Origin: RH-AL1 sp965198715
GTDB lineage: Bacteria > Pseudomonadota > Alphaproteobacteria > Rhizobiales > Beijerinckiaceae
Length of the DNA stretch: 64,000 nucleotides
Direction of reading: 5' to 3'
NCBI GenBank assembly: GCA_965198715.1
Contig: CBDAPV010000002.1
Span: 1,550,001-1,614,000, forward strand
Of this stretch, positions 8,629 to 17,327 are shown one piece after another. Each line of letters begins with the position of its first letter. Positions within the stretch are counted from its first letter, which is position 1. The notes under the pieces were generated by a model. The model was given only the letters and a program-made list of their open reading frames with translations, was not told the origin of the DNA and made no database searches. Both the position numbers and the translations under genes were made by a program.

Positions 8629-9228
8629 TCAAGCGCGAACCTGTTGCTTGTATCCCAGGAACTCATCGATCGAAGCGGTCACCGCCTCTATCGCCGCCAT
8701 ACCATCGACGACATGAAGCTCGCCGATGCTGTGATAATAACCCGAGACGGGCGCCGTCTGCAGGCGATAGGTCTCGAGGCGCTGGCGGAAGGCATCCGGG
8801 TTGTCGTCCTCGCGCGGCCTGCCGCCCTTCGCTAGGGTATCCTTCACGCGCTGCTCCATACGGCGAAGAAGGGCCTCTTCATCGACCTTTAACTCGACGA
8901 CCGCGTCGAGCGACATGTCCTTACGCTCGAGCATAGCCCCGAGCGCCTGAGCCTGGGCGACCGTGCGAGGGAAACCGTCGAGAATGAAACCATGCACCGC
9001 GTCGGGTTGTACGATCCGCTCCTCGATAAGCTTGATCACGATCTCGTCGGAGACGAGCTTACCTTCGCTCATGATCACCTGGGCCTGCCGACCGACTTCT
9101 GATTGAGCCGTTACCGCTGCGCGCAGCATGTCCCCGGTGGAAAGCTGCGGCACGCCGAATTTCTCCATCAGACGCGCGGACTGAGTACCCTTCCCTGCAC
9201 CTGGCGGTCCGAGCAAAATCAGCCTCAT
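8629..9228 (-). CDS. adk: Adenylate kinase
   Basis: Converts ATP and AMP to two ADP. The 199-residue protein has the P-loop GPPGAGKGT (7-15), the AMP-binding TGDML and DGFPRT segments, and a short LID (RVKDTLAKGGRPREDDNP) without the long zinc-binding insertion, which explains the short length. Its ATG overlaps the secY TGA by four bases, so translation is coupled. The adk position after secY at the end of the spc operon is standard. Confidence 0.98.
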   Translation of the reverse strand: MRLILLGPPGAGKGTQSARLMEKFGVPQLSTGDMLRAAVTAQSEVGRQAQVIMSEGKLVSDEIVIKLIEERIVQPDAVHGFILDGFPRTVAQAQALGAMLERKDMSLDAVVELKVDEEALLRRMEQRVKDTLAKGGRPREDDNPDAFRQRLETYRLQTAPVSGYYHSIGELHVVDGMAAIEAVTASIDEFLGYKQQVRA

Positions 9229-10562
9229 CGACGACGTCCCCTGAGCTTCGACTTCTTGATCAGCCCCTCGTATTGGTGGGCCTGAAGGTGCCCATGGATC
9301 TGCGCCACCGTGTCCATCGTCACGCTGACCACGATTAGCAGCGACGTGCCGCCGAAGTAGAATGGAAGGTTGAGCCAGGAGATGAGGAGCTCTGGCAAAA
9401 GGCAGATTAGAGCGAGGTAAGCCGCGCCGATGACCGTGATCCGCATTAGGATCCTGTCGAGTTGCTGGGCCGTGCGCTCACCGGGCCGAATGCCGGGAAT
9501 GAAGCCGCCATGCTTCTTCAGGTTGTCCGCTGTCTCCTGCGGGTTGAAGACGATAGCGGTGTAGAAGAAGGCGAAGAAGACGATCAGCCCGATGTAGGTC
9601 AGCATGTACAGCGGGCGACCATGGCCGAGATAGGTGGCTACGAACCCGAGCACACCTGTCGGCGCCTGGCCTTTCGAAGTGAAATTGGCGATCGTCGTTG
9701 GCAGGAGCAGCAGAGACGAGGCAAAGATCGGCGGGATCACGCCAGAAGTGTTGAGCTTCAGCGGCAAGAACGAGGTCTGCCCCTCGTACACGCGGTTACC
9801 CTGCTGACGCTTGGGATAGGTGATCAACACGCGGCGCTGTGCCCGCTCCATGAACACGATGAAGGCGATGACGGCGACCGACATCAGCGCGACGCCGAAG
9901 ATCGTGCCGAACGATAGGGCGCCGGTGCGGCCAAGTTCGAGTGTCTGACCGATCTCCGCGGGGAACGCCGCGATAATGCCGGCGAAGATGATCAGCGAAG
10001 AGCCGTTGCCGATCCCGCGTGAGGTAATCTGCTCGCCGAGCCACATCAGGAACATCGTCCCGCCCATCAGCGTCAGCACGGTCGAGACGACGAAGAACCA
10101 ACCTGGCTCCGAGACGATGTTGGGCTGTCCCTCGAGGCCGACGGCGATCCCGTAGGCCTGGAAGGCGGCGAGGACCACCGTGAGGTAGCGCGTGTATTGG
10201 TTGATGACCTTGCGCCCCGATTCACCCTCCTTCTTCAGCGCCTCCAGCGAGGGAATCACCGAGGTGAGCAGCTGAACGATGATCGAGGCCGAGATGTACG
10301 GCATGATGTTCAGGGCGAAGATCGCCATGCGCTGCACGGCGCCGCCCGAGAACATATTGAAGAGTTCGAGCACACCCTGGTTATGGCCGGTAAACTGCGC
10401 CTGGAACGCCGCCGGATCGATGCCCGGCATGGGAATGTAGGTCCCGAGCCGGAAGACCAAGAGCGCACCCAGGGTGAACCAGATGCGTTTCTTGAGGACG
10501 TCGGCCTTGGCGAAGGCACCCCAATTGACGTTTGCCGCGAGCTGCTCTGCCGCCGATGCCAT
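9225..10562 (-). CDS. secY: Protein translocase subunit SecY
   Basis: The 445-residue channel subunit of the SecYEG translocon in the inner membrane, with ten predicted membrane segments. Recognisable parts are the N-terminal FRLGTYIPMPGIDP, FNMFSGGA (plug region), MWLGEQITSRGIGNG and the PTIANF and GIRPGERTAQQLDRI cytoplasmic loops. It sits between rplO and adk, its usual position in the spc operon; secE is in the same window at 57.4 kb. Confidence 0.99.
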   Translation of the reverse strand: MASAAEQLAANVNWGAFAKADVLKKRIWFTLGALLVFRLGTYIPMPGIDPAAFQAQFTGHNQGVLELFNMFSGGAVQRMAIFALNIMPYISASIIVQLLTSVIPSLEALKKEGESGRKVINQYTRYLTVVLAAFQAYGIAVGLEGQPNIVSEPGWFFVVSTVLTLMGGTMFLMWLGEQITSRGIGNGSSLIIFAGIIAAFPAEIGQTLELGRTGALSFGTIFGVALMSVAVIAFIVFMERAQRRVLITYPKRQQGNRVYEGQTSFLPLKLNTSGVIPPIFASSLLLLPTTIANFTSKGQAPTGVLGFVATYLGHGRPLYMLTYIGLIVFFAFFYTAIVFNPQETADNLKKHGGFIPGIRPGERTAQQLDRILMRITVIGAAYLALICLLPELLISWLNLPFYFGGTSLLIVVSVTMDTVAQIHGHLQAHQYEGLIKKSKLRGRRR

Positions 10563-10644
10563 GGAGTGCTCCTGAACCTCGCCTGTTCTACGCCGGTCTT
10601 GCCGCCGGCGTTACCCTTTCGTGCCTCCCGCGAGCGGGAGAGGC

Positions 10645-11148
10645 CTATGCCTCGGCGCCAGTGGCCTCGACCTTGGCTTGCTTGGCCTTGGCGACGAGCA
10701 CCTTGACGCTGCCGCCGGCCTTCTCGATTGCCTCACGGGCGCCCTTCGACGCTCCAGCAACCTCGAAAATCAGATTGGCGGTCAATTCGCCGACCCCGAG
10801 GATCTTGACGCCGTCGCGCGGCTTCGAACAGACGCCTGCCGCAACCAGGCTCTCGATCGTAACCGGCGCGTTCACCACGAGCTTGCCGGCATCGACCGCC
10901 TGCTGAATGCGACCGAGGTTCACCTCGTTGTAGTCGGTCGAGAAGGGATTCCAGAAACCACGCTTCGGCAGGCGACGATGCAACGGCATCTGGCCGCCCT
11001 CGAAGCCCTTGATAGCGACGCCAGAGCGCGCCTTCTGACCCTTAACGCCGCGGCCGCCGGTCTTGCCTTTGCCCGAGCCAATGCCCCGGCCGACGCGCAT
11101 CCTCTCCTGGGAGGAGCCTCGATTGTCGCGAATTTCGTTGAGCTTCAT
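10645..11148 (-). CDS. rplO: 50S ribosomal protein L15
   Basis: L15 is a late-assembly protein of the large subunit. The 167-residue product has the typical basic glycine-rich N terminus (RVGRGIGSGKGKTGGRGVKG) that runs into the rRNA core, and a globular C-terminal domain. The alanine/lysine-rich tail extends it somewhat beyond the E. coli length of 144. It starts 13 bases after rpmD. Confidence 0.98.
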   Translation of the reverse strand: MKLNEIRDNRGSSQERMRVGRGIGSGKGKTGGRGVKGQKARSGVAIKGFEGGQMPLHRRLPKRGFWNPFSTDYNEVNLGRIQQAVDAGKLVVNAPVTIESLVAAGVCSKPRDGVKILGVGELTANLIFEVAGASKGAREAIEKAGGSVKVLVAKAKQAKVEATGAEA

Positions 11149-11161
11149 CGCGCAATCCTCC

Positions 11162-11353
11162 CTAGTCCACGACGCGGACGAGATGGGCGACCTTGGCGAC
11201 CATGCCGCGGATCGCCGGCGTATCCTCGAGCGACGAGCGCCGCCCGATCTTGTTCAGCTTGAGCCCGATTAGCGTGCGGCGCTGGTCGGCCGGGCGCCCG
11301 ATGTGGCTGCCGGTCTGCTCGACGGTGAAGGACTTGCCCTGTGCGTTGGCCAT
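11162..11353 (-). CDS. rpmD: 50S ribosomal protein L30
   Basis: A 63-residue L30 with the usual pattern QTGSHIGRPADQRRTLIGL, then the conserved LNKIGR and the closing GMVAKVAHLVRVVD. It lies between rpsE and rplO with 11- and 13-base gaps. The ATG at 11353 fits the family; the longer overlapping frame is a shadow. Confidence 0.97.
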   Translation of the reverse strand: MANAQGKSFTVEQTGSHIGRPADQRRTLIGLKLNKIGRRSSLEDTPAIRGMVAKVAHLVRVVD

Positions 11354-11364
11354 GATGGATCCCC

Positions 11365-11955
11365 TCAGGCTTCCGCCGGCGCAGCCTCGGCGTCACCGCC
11401 GATGCGCCGCGACTGCAGCAAAGAAACCTTGATGTTGCGGCGCGCCGCGACGGCGCGCGGCGAATCCTCGGCCTTCAGGGCGTCGAACGTCGCACGGATC
11501 ATGTTGTAGGGATTGGACGACCCCTGCGACTTGGCCACGACGTCGTTCATCCCGAGCGACTCGAAGATCGCGCGCATCGGGCCGCCGGCGATGATGCCGG
11601 TTCCGGCCGGTGCGGCGCGAAGAATGACGCGCCCGGCGCCGTGGCGACCATTGACGTCATGGTGCAGCGTACGGCCTTCGCGCAACGGCACGCGGATAAG
11701 GCCGCGCTTGGCCGCTTCCGTCGCCTTGCGGATCGCCTCGGGCACTTCGCGGGCCTTGCCGTGGCCGAAGCCGACGCGACCCTTCTGGTCACCGACAACG
11801 ACGAGCGCGGCGAAGCCGAAGCGCCGACCACCCTTCACCACCTTGGCGACGCGGTTGATATGGACCAAGCGATCGACGAACTCGCCGTCGCCCTGGTCCC
11901 TGCCGTGGCCACGGTCGCGTCCACCGCGACCGCCGCCATCCCGTCCTTCAGCCAT
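11365..11955 (-). CDS. rpsE: 30S ribosomal protein S5
   Basis: A 196-residue S5, a body protein that lines the mRNA entry pore and affects fidelity. Typical segments are FVDRLVHINRVAKVVKGGRR, GRVILRAAPAGTGIIAGGPM and SSNPYNMIRATFDAL. The N terminus carries an extra 20-residue Gly/Arg/Asp-rich tract (GRDGGGRGGRDRGHGRDQGD) not found in E. coli. It is in the spc operon, 79 bases after rplR. Confidence 0.98.
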   Translation of the reverse strand: MAEGRDGGGRGGRDRGHGRDQGDGEFVDRLVHINRVAKVVKGGRRFGFAALVVVGDQKGRVGFGHGKAREVPEAIRKATEAAKRGLIRVPLREGRTLHHDVNGRHGAGRVILRAAPAGTGIIAGGPMRAIFESLGMNDVVAKSQGSSNPYNMIRATFDALKAEDSPRAVAARRNIKVSLLQSRRIGGDAEAAPAEA

Positions 11956-12034
11956 GCTTCTCTCTCGTCACTTGCGCGGGTGCCATGAGGCCTGCCCGCT
12001 CGCTTCGATGAATTTCGATCCTGACGTTAAGGCG

Positions 12035-12397
12035 TCAGAACTGCAGCCCGCCCTCGCGGGCACCGTCGGCGAGCGCCTTGACGCGCCCGTGATACATGTA
12101 GCCACCGCGATCGAACACGACCTCGGTGACGCCGGCGGCCTTGGCCCGCTCGGCGATGAGCTTGCCGACCGCCGAAGCAGCATCCTTGTCGGCACCGGTC
12201 TTCAGCGCCTCGCGCTGGTCCTTCTCGATCGACGAGGCGGCGGCCAGCGTACGGCCTTCCGCGTCGTCGATGATCTGGCAGTAGATCTGCTTCGACGAGC
12301 GGAAGACGGAAAGCCGGGGCTTGCCGTAGGCGCGGGCCTTGAGGGTCCTGCGCACGCGCGCGGCGCGGCGTGCCGATACTCCATTGTCCTTTGCCAT
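12035..12397 (-). CDS. rplR: 50S ribosomal protein L18
   Basis: A 120-residue L18, a 5S rRNA-binding protein of the central protuberance that works with L5. The arginine-rich N terminus (RRAARVRRTLKARA), the RLSVFRSSKQIY strand and the terminal FDRGGYMYHGRVKALADGAR are characteristic. It starts two bases after the rplF stop, indicating tight coupling. Confidence 0.98.
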   Translation of the reverse strand: MAKDNGVSARRAARVRRTLKARAYGKPRLSVFRSSKQIYCQIIDDAEGRTLAAASSIEKDQREALKTGADKDAASAVGKLIAERAKAAGVTEVVFDRGGYMYHGRVKALADGAREGGLQF

Positions 12398-12399
12398 GA

Positions 12400-12933
12400 C
12401 TACTTCTTCTTCCCTTCCTTGCGGAAGATGAACTCGTCCGAGTACTTCACGCCCTTGCCCTTGTAAGGCTCGGGCGGGCGCAGCGCCCGGATCTCGGAGG
12501 CGACCTGGCCGACCTGGCGCTTGTCGTTGCCCGATATGTTGATCTCGACGGGCCGCGGCGTGGTGATCGTGATGCCTTCGGGGATCGGGAAAGGCACGTC
12601 GTGGCTGTAGCCGAGCGATAGCTGCAGGATCTTGCCCTGGACAGCGGCCTTGTAGCCGACGCCATTGATATCAAGCCGCCGGCTGAAGCCGGTGGTGACG
12701 CCGAGCACGAGATTATTCACCTGCGCGCGCGACATGCCCCACATGGCCTGAGCGCGCTTGGTCTCGTTCCTGGGCGTAACGCTCACCTCGTCGTTGGCGA
12801 AAGCCACTACGACCTCCTCCGGACAGACGAAGTGCAGCTCGCCCTTGGCGCCCTTCACGGTGATCTTCTGACCTTGGACCGTGGCGGTCACCCCTTTCGG
12901 GATGGCGACGGGTTTCTTGCCGACGCGTGACAT
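12400..12933 (-). CDS. rplF: 50S ribosomal protein L6
   Basis: A 177-residue L6 located near the factor-binding site by the sarcin-ricin loop. It begins MSRVGKKPVAIPKGVT and ends with the family signature RPPEPYKGKGVKYSDEFIFR and a lysine tail. Two tandem domains of about 80 residues are expected and the length is exactly normal. It is followed two bases later by rplR. Confidence 0.98.
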   Translation of the reverse strand: MSRVGKKPVAIPKGVTATVQGQKITVKGAKGELHFVCPEEVVVAFANDEVSVTPRNETKRAQAMWGMSRAQVNNLVLGVTTGFSRRLDINGVGYKAAVQGKILQLSLGYSHDVPFPIPEGITITTPRPVEINISGNDKRQVGQVASEIRALRPPEPYKGKGVKYSDEFIFRKEGKKK

Positions 12934-12960
12934 GGTTCTCTTCCCTTCTTCCCCGCTCGA

Positions 12961-13353
12961 TCAGAAGACCTTGCAGAGAACCTCGCCGCCGACATTGCTC
13001 TCGCGTGCGGCATGATCGGCCATGACGCCCTTGGGCGTGGACATGATCGTGATGCCGAGGCCGTTGGCGACGCGCGGCATGGCGTCGACGGCTGCGTACA
13101 CGCGACGGCCCGGCTTGGAGACCCGCGAGATCTCGCGGATGACAGGCTGGCCGTCGTAATATTTCAGCTCGATCTCGAACTCCGTACGGCCATTGCCGTA
13201 CTCGGTCGTCGAGTAGCCGCGGATGTAGCCTTCCTGCTCGAGTACGTCGAGCACATTGGCGCGCAACTTGGAGCCGGGAGTCTGGACCTTACCCTTGCGG
13301 CGCATTCCGGCGTTGCGGATGCGGGTGAGCATATCGCCCAACGGATCGTTCAT
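12961..13353 (-). CDS. rpsH: 30S ribosomal protein S8
   Basis: A 130-residue S8 that binds the central domain of 16S rRNA; in E. coli it is also the translational repressor of the spc operon. It starts NDPLGDMLTRIRNAGMRRKG and ends GLGITIMSTPKGVMADHAAR plus GGEVLCKVF, both canonical. It lies between rpsN and rplF. Confidence 0.98.
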   Translation of the reverse strand: MNDPLGDMLTRIRNAGMRRKGKVQTPGSKLRANVLDVLEQEGYIRGYSTTEYGNGRTEFEIELKYYDGQPVIREISRVSKPGRRVYAAVDAMPRVANGLGITIMSTPKGVMADHAARESNVGGEVLCKVF

Positions 13354-13366
13354 GGCCTGCCCTCCC

Positions 13367-13672
13367 TTACCAGCTCGACTTAACGAGGCCGGGGATCAAT
13401 CCCTGGGAGCCAAGCTCGCGCAGCGCGATACGGCTCATGCGCATCTTGCGGGTGAACGCACGCGGACGCCCGGATACTTCGCAACGATTGCGGATGCGCT
13501 CCGGCGCCGAGTTGCGCGGCAGCTCCGACATGCGCAGGCGCGCCTCGAAACGCTCCTCGATCGGCAGGCTCTCGTTGTTGGCGATGCCCTTCAGACGCTT
13601 GCGGCGGGCAGCATATTGCGCCACCAGCTTGATGCGCCGCTTGTTGTTCTCAACCGCGCTTTTCTTCGCCAT
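13367..13672 (-). CDS. rpsN: 30S ribosomal protein S14 (zinc-free form)
   Basis: A 101-residue S14 of the head of the small subunit. It is the long form without zinc: the C-terminal region has a single cysteine (RNRCEVSGRPRAFTRKMRMS) rather than paired CxxC motifs. It ends GLIPGLVKSSW, as typical. It lies 50 bases after rplE in the spc operon. Confidence 0.98.
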   Translation of the reverse strand: MAKKSAVENNKRRIKLVAQYAARRKRLKGIANNESLPIEERFEARLRMSELPRNSAPERIRNRCEVSGRPRAFTRKMRMSRIALRELGSQGLIPGLVKSSW

Positions 13673-13722
13673 CGATGATCCTCTGGTATCCGCGTTTGAG
13701 CCAGCTCTTCGCTAGCTTGGGC

Positions 13723-14427
13723 TCACTGCCGGAACGGGAAGTTGAACGCGCGCAGGAGCGCACGCGCCTCGTTATCGGTCTTGGCCGTGGTGCAGACGAT
13801 GATGTCCATACCCACGATAGAATCGACCTTGTCGTAGTTGATCTCCGGAAACACGATGTGCTCCTTGATGCCCATCGCGTAATTGCCACGCCCGTCGAAG
13901 CTCTTCGGGTTGAGGCCGCGGAAGTCGCGGATGCGCGGCAGCGCGATCGTGACGAGACGGTCGAGGAACTCGTACATGCGGATCTTCCTAAGGGTCACCT
14001 TCGCGCCGATCGGCATGTTCTCGCGCACCTTGAAGGTCGAGATGGCGTTGCGCGCCCGCGTAATGACCGGCCTCTGGCCGGCGATCAACGCCAAGTCGGC
14101 AGCGGCCAGCGTCACCTTCTTCGTGTCGTTGACGGCTTCGCCGACGCCCATGTTGAGCACAATCTTCTCGATCGTTGGGACTTCGAGCGGGTTCTTGTAG
14201 CCGAACTCCTCGATCATCTTCTGACGCACCACGTCCTCGTAATGCGTGCGAAGGCGCGGCACGTAGCCTTCCGGCGCGACGAGCGACTCCGCCGAGGCGG
14301 TCGCGTAGGTCGGCGCGCCGCGGCCGAGCTTCTCGGTCGGGACCGCCTTCGAATCCTTGGCAGTGGTCTTCGACGGGGCCTTGCCGCCCTTGGCGGGGGC
14401 GCCCTTGCCACCCTTGGCGTCAGCCAT
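13723..14427 (-). CDS. rplE: 50S ribosomal protein L5, with N-terminal extension
   Basis: L5 binds 5S rRNA and contacts P-site tRNA. The usual protein (about 180-185 residues) begins here near residue 53 at the EGYVPRLRTHYED segment. Ahead of it is an extra tract of about 50 residues rich in Lys, Ala and Gly, starting MADAKGGKGAPAKGGKAPSK. The ATG at 14427 overlaps the rplX stop by eight bases, and no ATG closer to the conserved part precedes it, so I keep the long form. Conserved parts include EKIVLNMGVGEA, PIGAKVTLR and KEHIVFPEINYDK. The extension is probably a disordered rRNA-binding tail. Confidence 0.95.
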   Translation of the reverse strand: MADAKGGKGAPAKGGKAPSKTTAKDSKAVPTEKLGRGAPTYATASAESLVAPEGYVPRLRTHYEDVVRQKMIEEFGYKNPLEVPTIEKIVLNMGVGEAVNDTKKVTLAAADLALIAGQRPVITRARNAISTFKVRENMPIGAKVTLRKIRMYEFLDRLVTIALPRIRDFRGLNPKSFDGRGNYAMGIKEHIVFPEINYDKVDSIVGMDIIVCTTAKTDNEARALLRAFNFPFRQ

Positions 14428-14734
14428 CGATCAGGTCTCCGGAAAGCTTGGCGAAGCGGACCTTCTGGCCCTCATGGATCTTGAAGCCGACGCGGCTCGC
14501 CTTGCCGTCGCGCGGGTCAGCAATGGCAAGGTTCGAGAGGTGGATGGCCGCCTCCTTGGAGACGATGCCCGCCTCCTGGTTCTGCGTCTGCTTCTGATGC
14601 TTCTTGACGAGGTTCACGCCACGCACGACGGCGCGCTCGTCCTTGGGCATCACCTGCAGCACCTCGCCGGACCGGCCCTTGTCGCGTCCGGTGCGGACCA
14701 CGACGGTGTCGCCCTTCTTGATCTTGGCGGCCAT
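14420..14734 (-). CDS. rplX: 50S ribosomal protein L24
   Basis: A 104-residue L24, an assembly initiator that binds near the 5' end of 23S rRNA. It contains the KOW motif near the N terminus (IKKGDTVVVRTGRDKGRSGE). The ATG at 14734 shares one base with the rplN stop (TGATG), and its own stop overlaps the rplE start, so three genes are chained. A longer frame to 15043 is an artefact of reading through rplN. Confidence 0.98.
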   Translation of the reverse strand: MAAKIKKGDTVVVRTGRDKGRSGEVLQVMPKDERAVVRGVNLVKKHQKQTQNQEAGIVSKEAAIHLSNLAIADPRDGKASRVGFKIHEGQKVRFAKLSGDLIDG

Positions 14735-15102
14735 CACAACACCTCCGGCGCGAGCGAGATGATCTTCATGTGGTTGCGACCACGCAACTCGCGCGGCACC
14801 GGCCCGAAGATGCGGGTGCCAACCGGCTCGCTCTGATTGTTGATGAGCACGGCGGCGTTGCCGTCGAAGCGGATGACCGAGCCATCGACGCGCTTGATGT
14901 CCTTGGCGGTGCGCACCACGACCGCCTTCATCACGTCGCCCTTCTTCACGCGACCGCGCGGAATGGCTTCCTTGATCGAGACCACGATGATGTCGCCGAC
15001 ACCGGCGTAACGGCGCTTCGAGCCACCCAAAACCTTGATGCACATCACACGACGGGCACCGGAATTATCGGCGACGTCGAGGTTCGTCTGTACCTGTATC
15101 AC
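14734..15102 (-). CDS. rplN: 50S ribosomal protein L14
   Basis: A 122-residue L14 at the subunit interface, part of bridge B8. It begins MIQVQTNLDVADNSGARRVM, the near-invariant start, and includes GRVKKGDVMKAVVVRT and FGPVPRELR. It precedes rplX with a TGATG overlap. The 136-base spacer before it (15103-15238) is unusually long for this operon and shows no gene. Confidence 0.98.
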   Translation of the reverse strand: MIQVQTNLDVADNSGARRVMCIKVLGGSKRRYAGVGDIIVVSIKEAIPRGRVKKGDVMKAVVVRTAKDIKRVDGSVIRFDGNAAVLINNQSEPVGTRIFGPVPRELRGRNHMKIISLAPEVL

Positions 15103-15238
15103 GGCCCTTGGCCCTTCCTGTCAGATCGGTTTCCAATCCTGTGAAAGGACCGGACTACGCCTGGGGGATAATCCCTGCTGGCTGCTATGGTGGTTCGAGT
15201 TTCAAGCCCTCGATGTCTCTCGGGTTAGGATCTCGATG

Positions 15239-15493
15239 TCAGGCCTGAACGGCCTCGGCGGCGCCGCGCTCGACGACGACCCAGCGCTTGAGTCGCGAGA
15301 TCGGCTTGGTCTCCTCGATGAAGACCGTCTCGCCGACCTTGTGCGCCATCGCCTCGTCGTGGGCGTGGTAGTTCTTGGACCGCCGCACCGTCTTCTTCAA
15401 GAGCGGATGGGTGAAGCGGCGCTCGACCTTCACGACGACCGTCTTGGCCTGCTTGTCGGAAACGACGACGCCCTGGAGGATACGCTTCGGCAT
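15239..15493 (-). CDS. rpsQ: 30S ribosomal protein S17
   Basis: An 84-residue S17, a primary 16S rRNA-binding protein. It begins MPKRILQGVVVSDKQAKTVV and has HPLLKKTVRRSKNYHAHDE and the GETVFIEETKPISRLKRW strand, all family features. It sits 12 bases after rpmC. Confidence 0.98.
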   Translation of the reverse strand: MPKRILQGVVVSDKQAKTVVVKVERRFTHPLLKKTVRRSKNYHAHDEAMAHKVGETVFIEETKPISRLKRWVVVERGAAEAVQA

Positions 15494-15505
15494 TCTGGTC
15501 TCGTC

Positions 15506-15715
15506 CTACTTCTGCGCGACGCGCTTCTGGGCCCCGAGCGTCTTCACCCGCGCGATATCACGACGCACGACGCGCACGCGCGAGGTGTTCTCAAGCTGGC
15601 CAGTGGCACGCTGAAAGCGCAGGTTGAACTGCTCCTTCTTGAGGTTCAACACTTCCTGGTCGAGCTGGTCATCCGACATGGTCTTGAGGTTAGAAAGACG
15701 ATCAGTGGATTTCAT
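15506..15715 (-). CDS. rpmC: 50S ribosomal protein L29
   Basis: A 69-residue helical L29 located by the exit tunnel, where SRP and trigger factor dock. The segments LDQEVLNLKKEQFNLRFQRA and TGQLENTSRVRVVRRDIARV are diagnostic. It lies between rplP and rpsQ with 12-base gaps on each side. Confidence 0.97.
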   Translation of the reverse strand: MKSTDRLSNLKTMSDDQLDQEVLNLKKEQFNLRFQRATGQLENTSRVRVVRRDIARVKTLGAQKRVAQK

Positions 15716-15727
15716 GGGCCTGCCCTC

Positions 15728-16141
15728 CTATTCCGCAATACGTTCGATGAAGCGGGTCTTGATCGGCAACTTGGCGGCGGCGAGCGTCAACGCCTCCTTG
15801 GCCAAGGCCACCGGCACGCCGTCGAGCTCGAACATGATGCGGCCGGGCGCGACGCGCGCGCACCAATATTCGTTGGCACCCTTGCCCTTGCCCATGCGGA
15901 CCTCGGTCGGCTTCTTGGACACCGGAAGGTCGGGGAACACGCGGATCCAGACGCGACCGGCACGCTTCATGTGTCGGGTCATCGCACGTCGTGCCGCCTC
16001 GATCTGGCGCGCGGTGATGCGGTCGGGCTCCATGGCCTTGAGGCCGAACTGGCCGAAGTTCAGCGCGAAACCGCCCTTCGCCGCACCGGAGATACGGCCC
16101 TTGAAGGCCTTCCGGTACTTGGTTTTCTTGGGTTGCAGCAT
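15728..16141 (-). CDS. rplP: 50S ribosomal protein L16
   Basis: A 137-residue L16 that contacts A-site tRNA and is needed for peptidyl transferase activity. It begins MLQPKKTKYRKAFKGRI and carries the conserved ARRAMTRHMKRAGRVWIR, FPDLPVSKKPTEVRMGKGKG and EYWCARVAPGR segments. It is 34 bases downstream of rpsC. Confidence 0.98.
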   Translation of the reverse strand: MLQPKKTKYRKAFKGRISGAAKGGFALNFGQFGLKAMEPDRITARQIEAARRAMTRHMKRAGRVWIRVFPDLPVSKKPTEVRMGKGKGANEYWCARVAPGRIMFELDGVPVALAKEALTLAAAKLPIKTRFIERIAE

Positions 16142-16175
16142 GGGATTAAGCTCTTAAACCAATATGAGAAGGCGC

Positions 16176-16928
16176 TCAGGCCGCGTCGCGGTCACGGCGC
16201 GGGCCGCGGGGACGGTCGTCATCGCGGTCACGGCGCGGGCGACGGTCACCGCCGCCGTGGTCCTGCTCGGCCATCTTCTTGTCCTGCGCCATCGGATCGT
16301 GCTCAAGGATCTCGCCTTTAAAGATCCAGACTTTGATCCCGCAGGTGCCGTAAGCGGTGTGGGCGGTGGCCGTACCGTAATCGACGTCGGCGCGCAACGT
16401 GTGAAGCGGCACACGACCCTCGCGGTACCATTCTAGGCGGGCGATCTCGGCGCCACCAAGACGGCCGGCGCAGTTGATGCGGATACCCTCGGCGCCAAGA
16501 CGCATAGCCGACTGCACGGCCCGCTTCATCGCGCGACGGAAGGCGACACGGCGCTCGAGTTGCTGGGCAATGGAGTCGGCCACCAGCATCGCGTCCACCT
16601 CGGGCTTGCGCACCTCGACAATGTTGATGACGACCTCGCTTGCGGTCATTTTGGCGACCTGCTTGCGGATCTTGTCGATGTCGGCGCCCTTCTTGCCGAT
16701 GACGACGCCCGGACGAGCCGAATGGATCGTCACCCGGCACTTCTTGTGCGGGCGTTCGATGATGATCTTCGACACCGCCGCCTGCTTTAGCGTCTTCATA
16801 AGCTCGGCACGGATCGCGATGTCTTCGTGGAGCAGGTCGGCGTAGTCGTTCTTGCCGGCGAACCAGCGAGAGTCCCACGTACGGTTGATGCCGAGCCGTA
16901 GCCCGATCGGATTGACTTTCTGTCCCAT
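16176..16928 (-). CDS. rpsC: 30S ribosomal protein S3
   Basis: A 250-residue S3 of the mRNA entry site, with a KH domain (VIGKKGADIDKIRKQV about residues 75-90). It begins MGQKVNPIGLRLGINRTWDS. After the conserved core ends near residue 215, a highly charged tail of about 30 residues made of Arg and Asp repeats extends to the stop, longer than in E. coli (233) and probably disordered. It is in the S10 operon between rplV and rplP. Confidence 0.98.
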   Translation of the reverse strand: MGQKVNPIGLRLGINRTWDSRWFAGKNDYADLLHEDIAIRAELMKTLKQAAVSKIIIERPHKKCRVTIHSARPGVVIGKKGADIDKIRKQVAKMTASEVVINIVEVRKPEVDAMLVADSIAQQLERRVAFRRAMKRAVQSAMRLGAEGIRINCAGRLGGAEIARLEWYREGRVPLHTLRADVDYGTATAHTAYGTCGIKVWIFKGEILEHDPMAQDKKMAEQDHGGGDRRPRRDRDDDRPRGPRRDRDAA

Positions 16929-16938
16929 CGTTCTCTCC

Positions 16939-17325
16939 TCAGGCCGCCTGCGTCGCTTCGACTTCGCGCACGACGATCGTGAGGTTCGCGAACGGCTTGC
17001 TGATGCGCCCTGCCCGGCCGCGGGCGCGCGGACTGAAACGCTTCATGACCAGGGCCTTGCCGACGTGAGCCTCGGCGACGACCAAATCGTCAACATCGAG
17101 GTCGTGGTTGTTCTCAGCATTGGCGATCGCGCTCTCGAGCGTCTTGCGGACCTCGAGCGCGATGCGTTTTTGCGAGAACTCGAGGTCAGCCAGCGCGGCG
17201 TCGACGCGCTTGCCGCGGATAAGCTGCGCCAGAAGGTTCAGCTTCTGGGGGCTGACGCGAAGCATCCGGCAAACAGCCTTGGCCTCGTTCTCCTTAAGGG
17301 AGCGGGGGGTCTTTTCCTTGCCCAT
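16939..17325 (-). CDS. rplV: 50S ribosomal protein L22
   Basis: A 128-residue L22, whose extended loop lines the exit tunnel near the macrolide site. Recognised by LRVSPQKLNLLAQLIRGKRV, the paired helices, and the loop PRARGRAGRISKPFANLTIV. No insertion or deletion of the kind linked to macrolide resistance is obvious in the loop. It sits between rpsS (two-base gap) and rpsC. Confidence 0.98.
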   Translation of the reverse strand: MGKEKTPRSLKENEAKAVCRMLRVSPQKLNLLAQLIRGKRVDAALADLEFSQKRIALEVRKTLESAIANAENNHDLDVDDLVVAEAHVGKALVMKRFSPRARGRAGRISKPFANLTIVVREVEATQAA

Positions 17326-17327
17326 GA

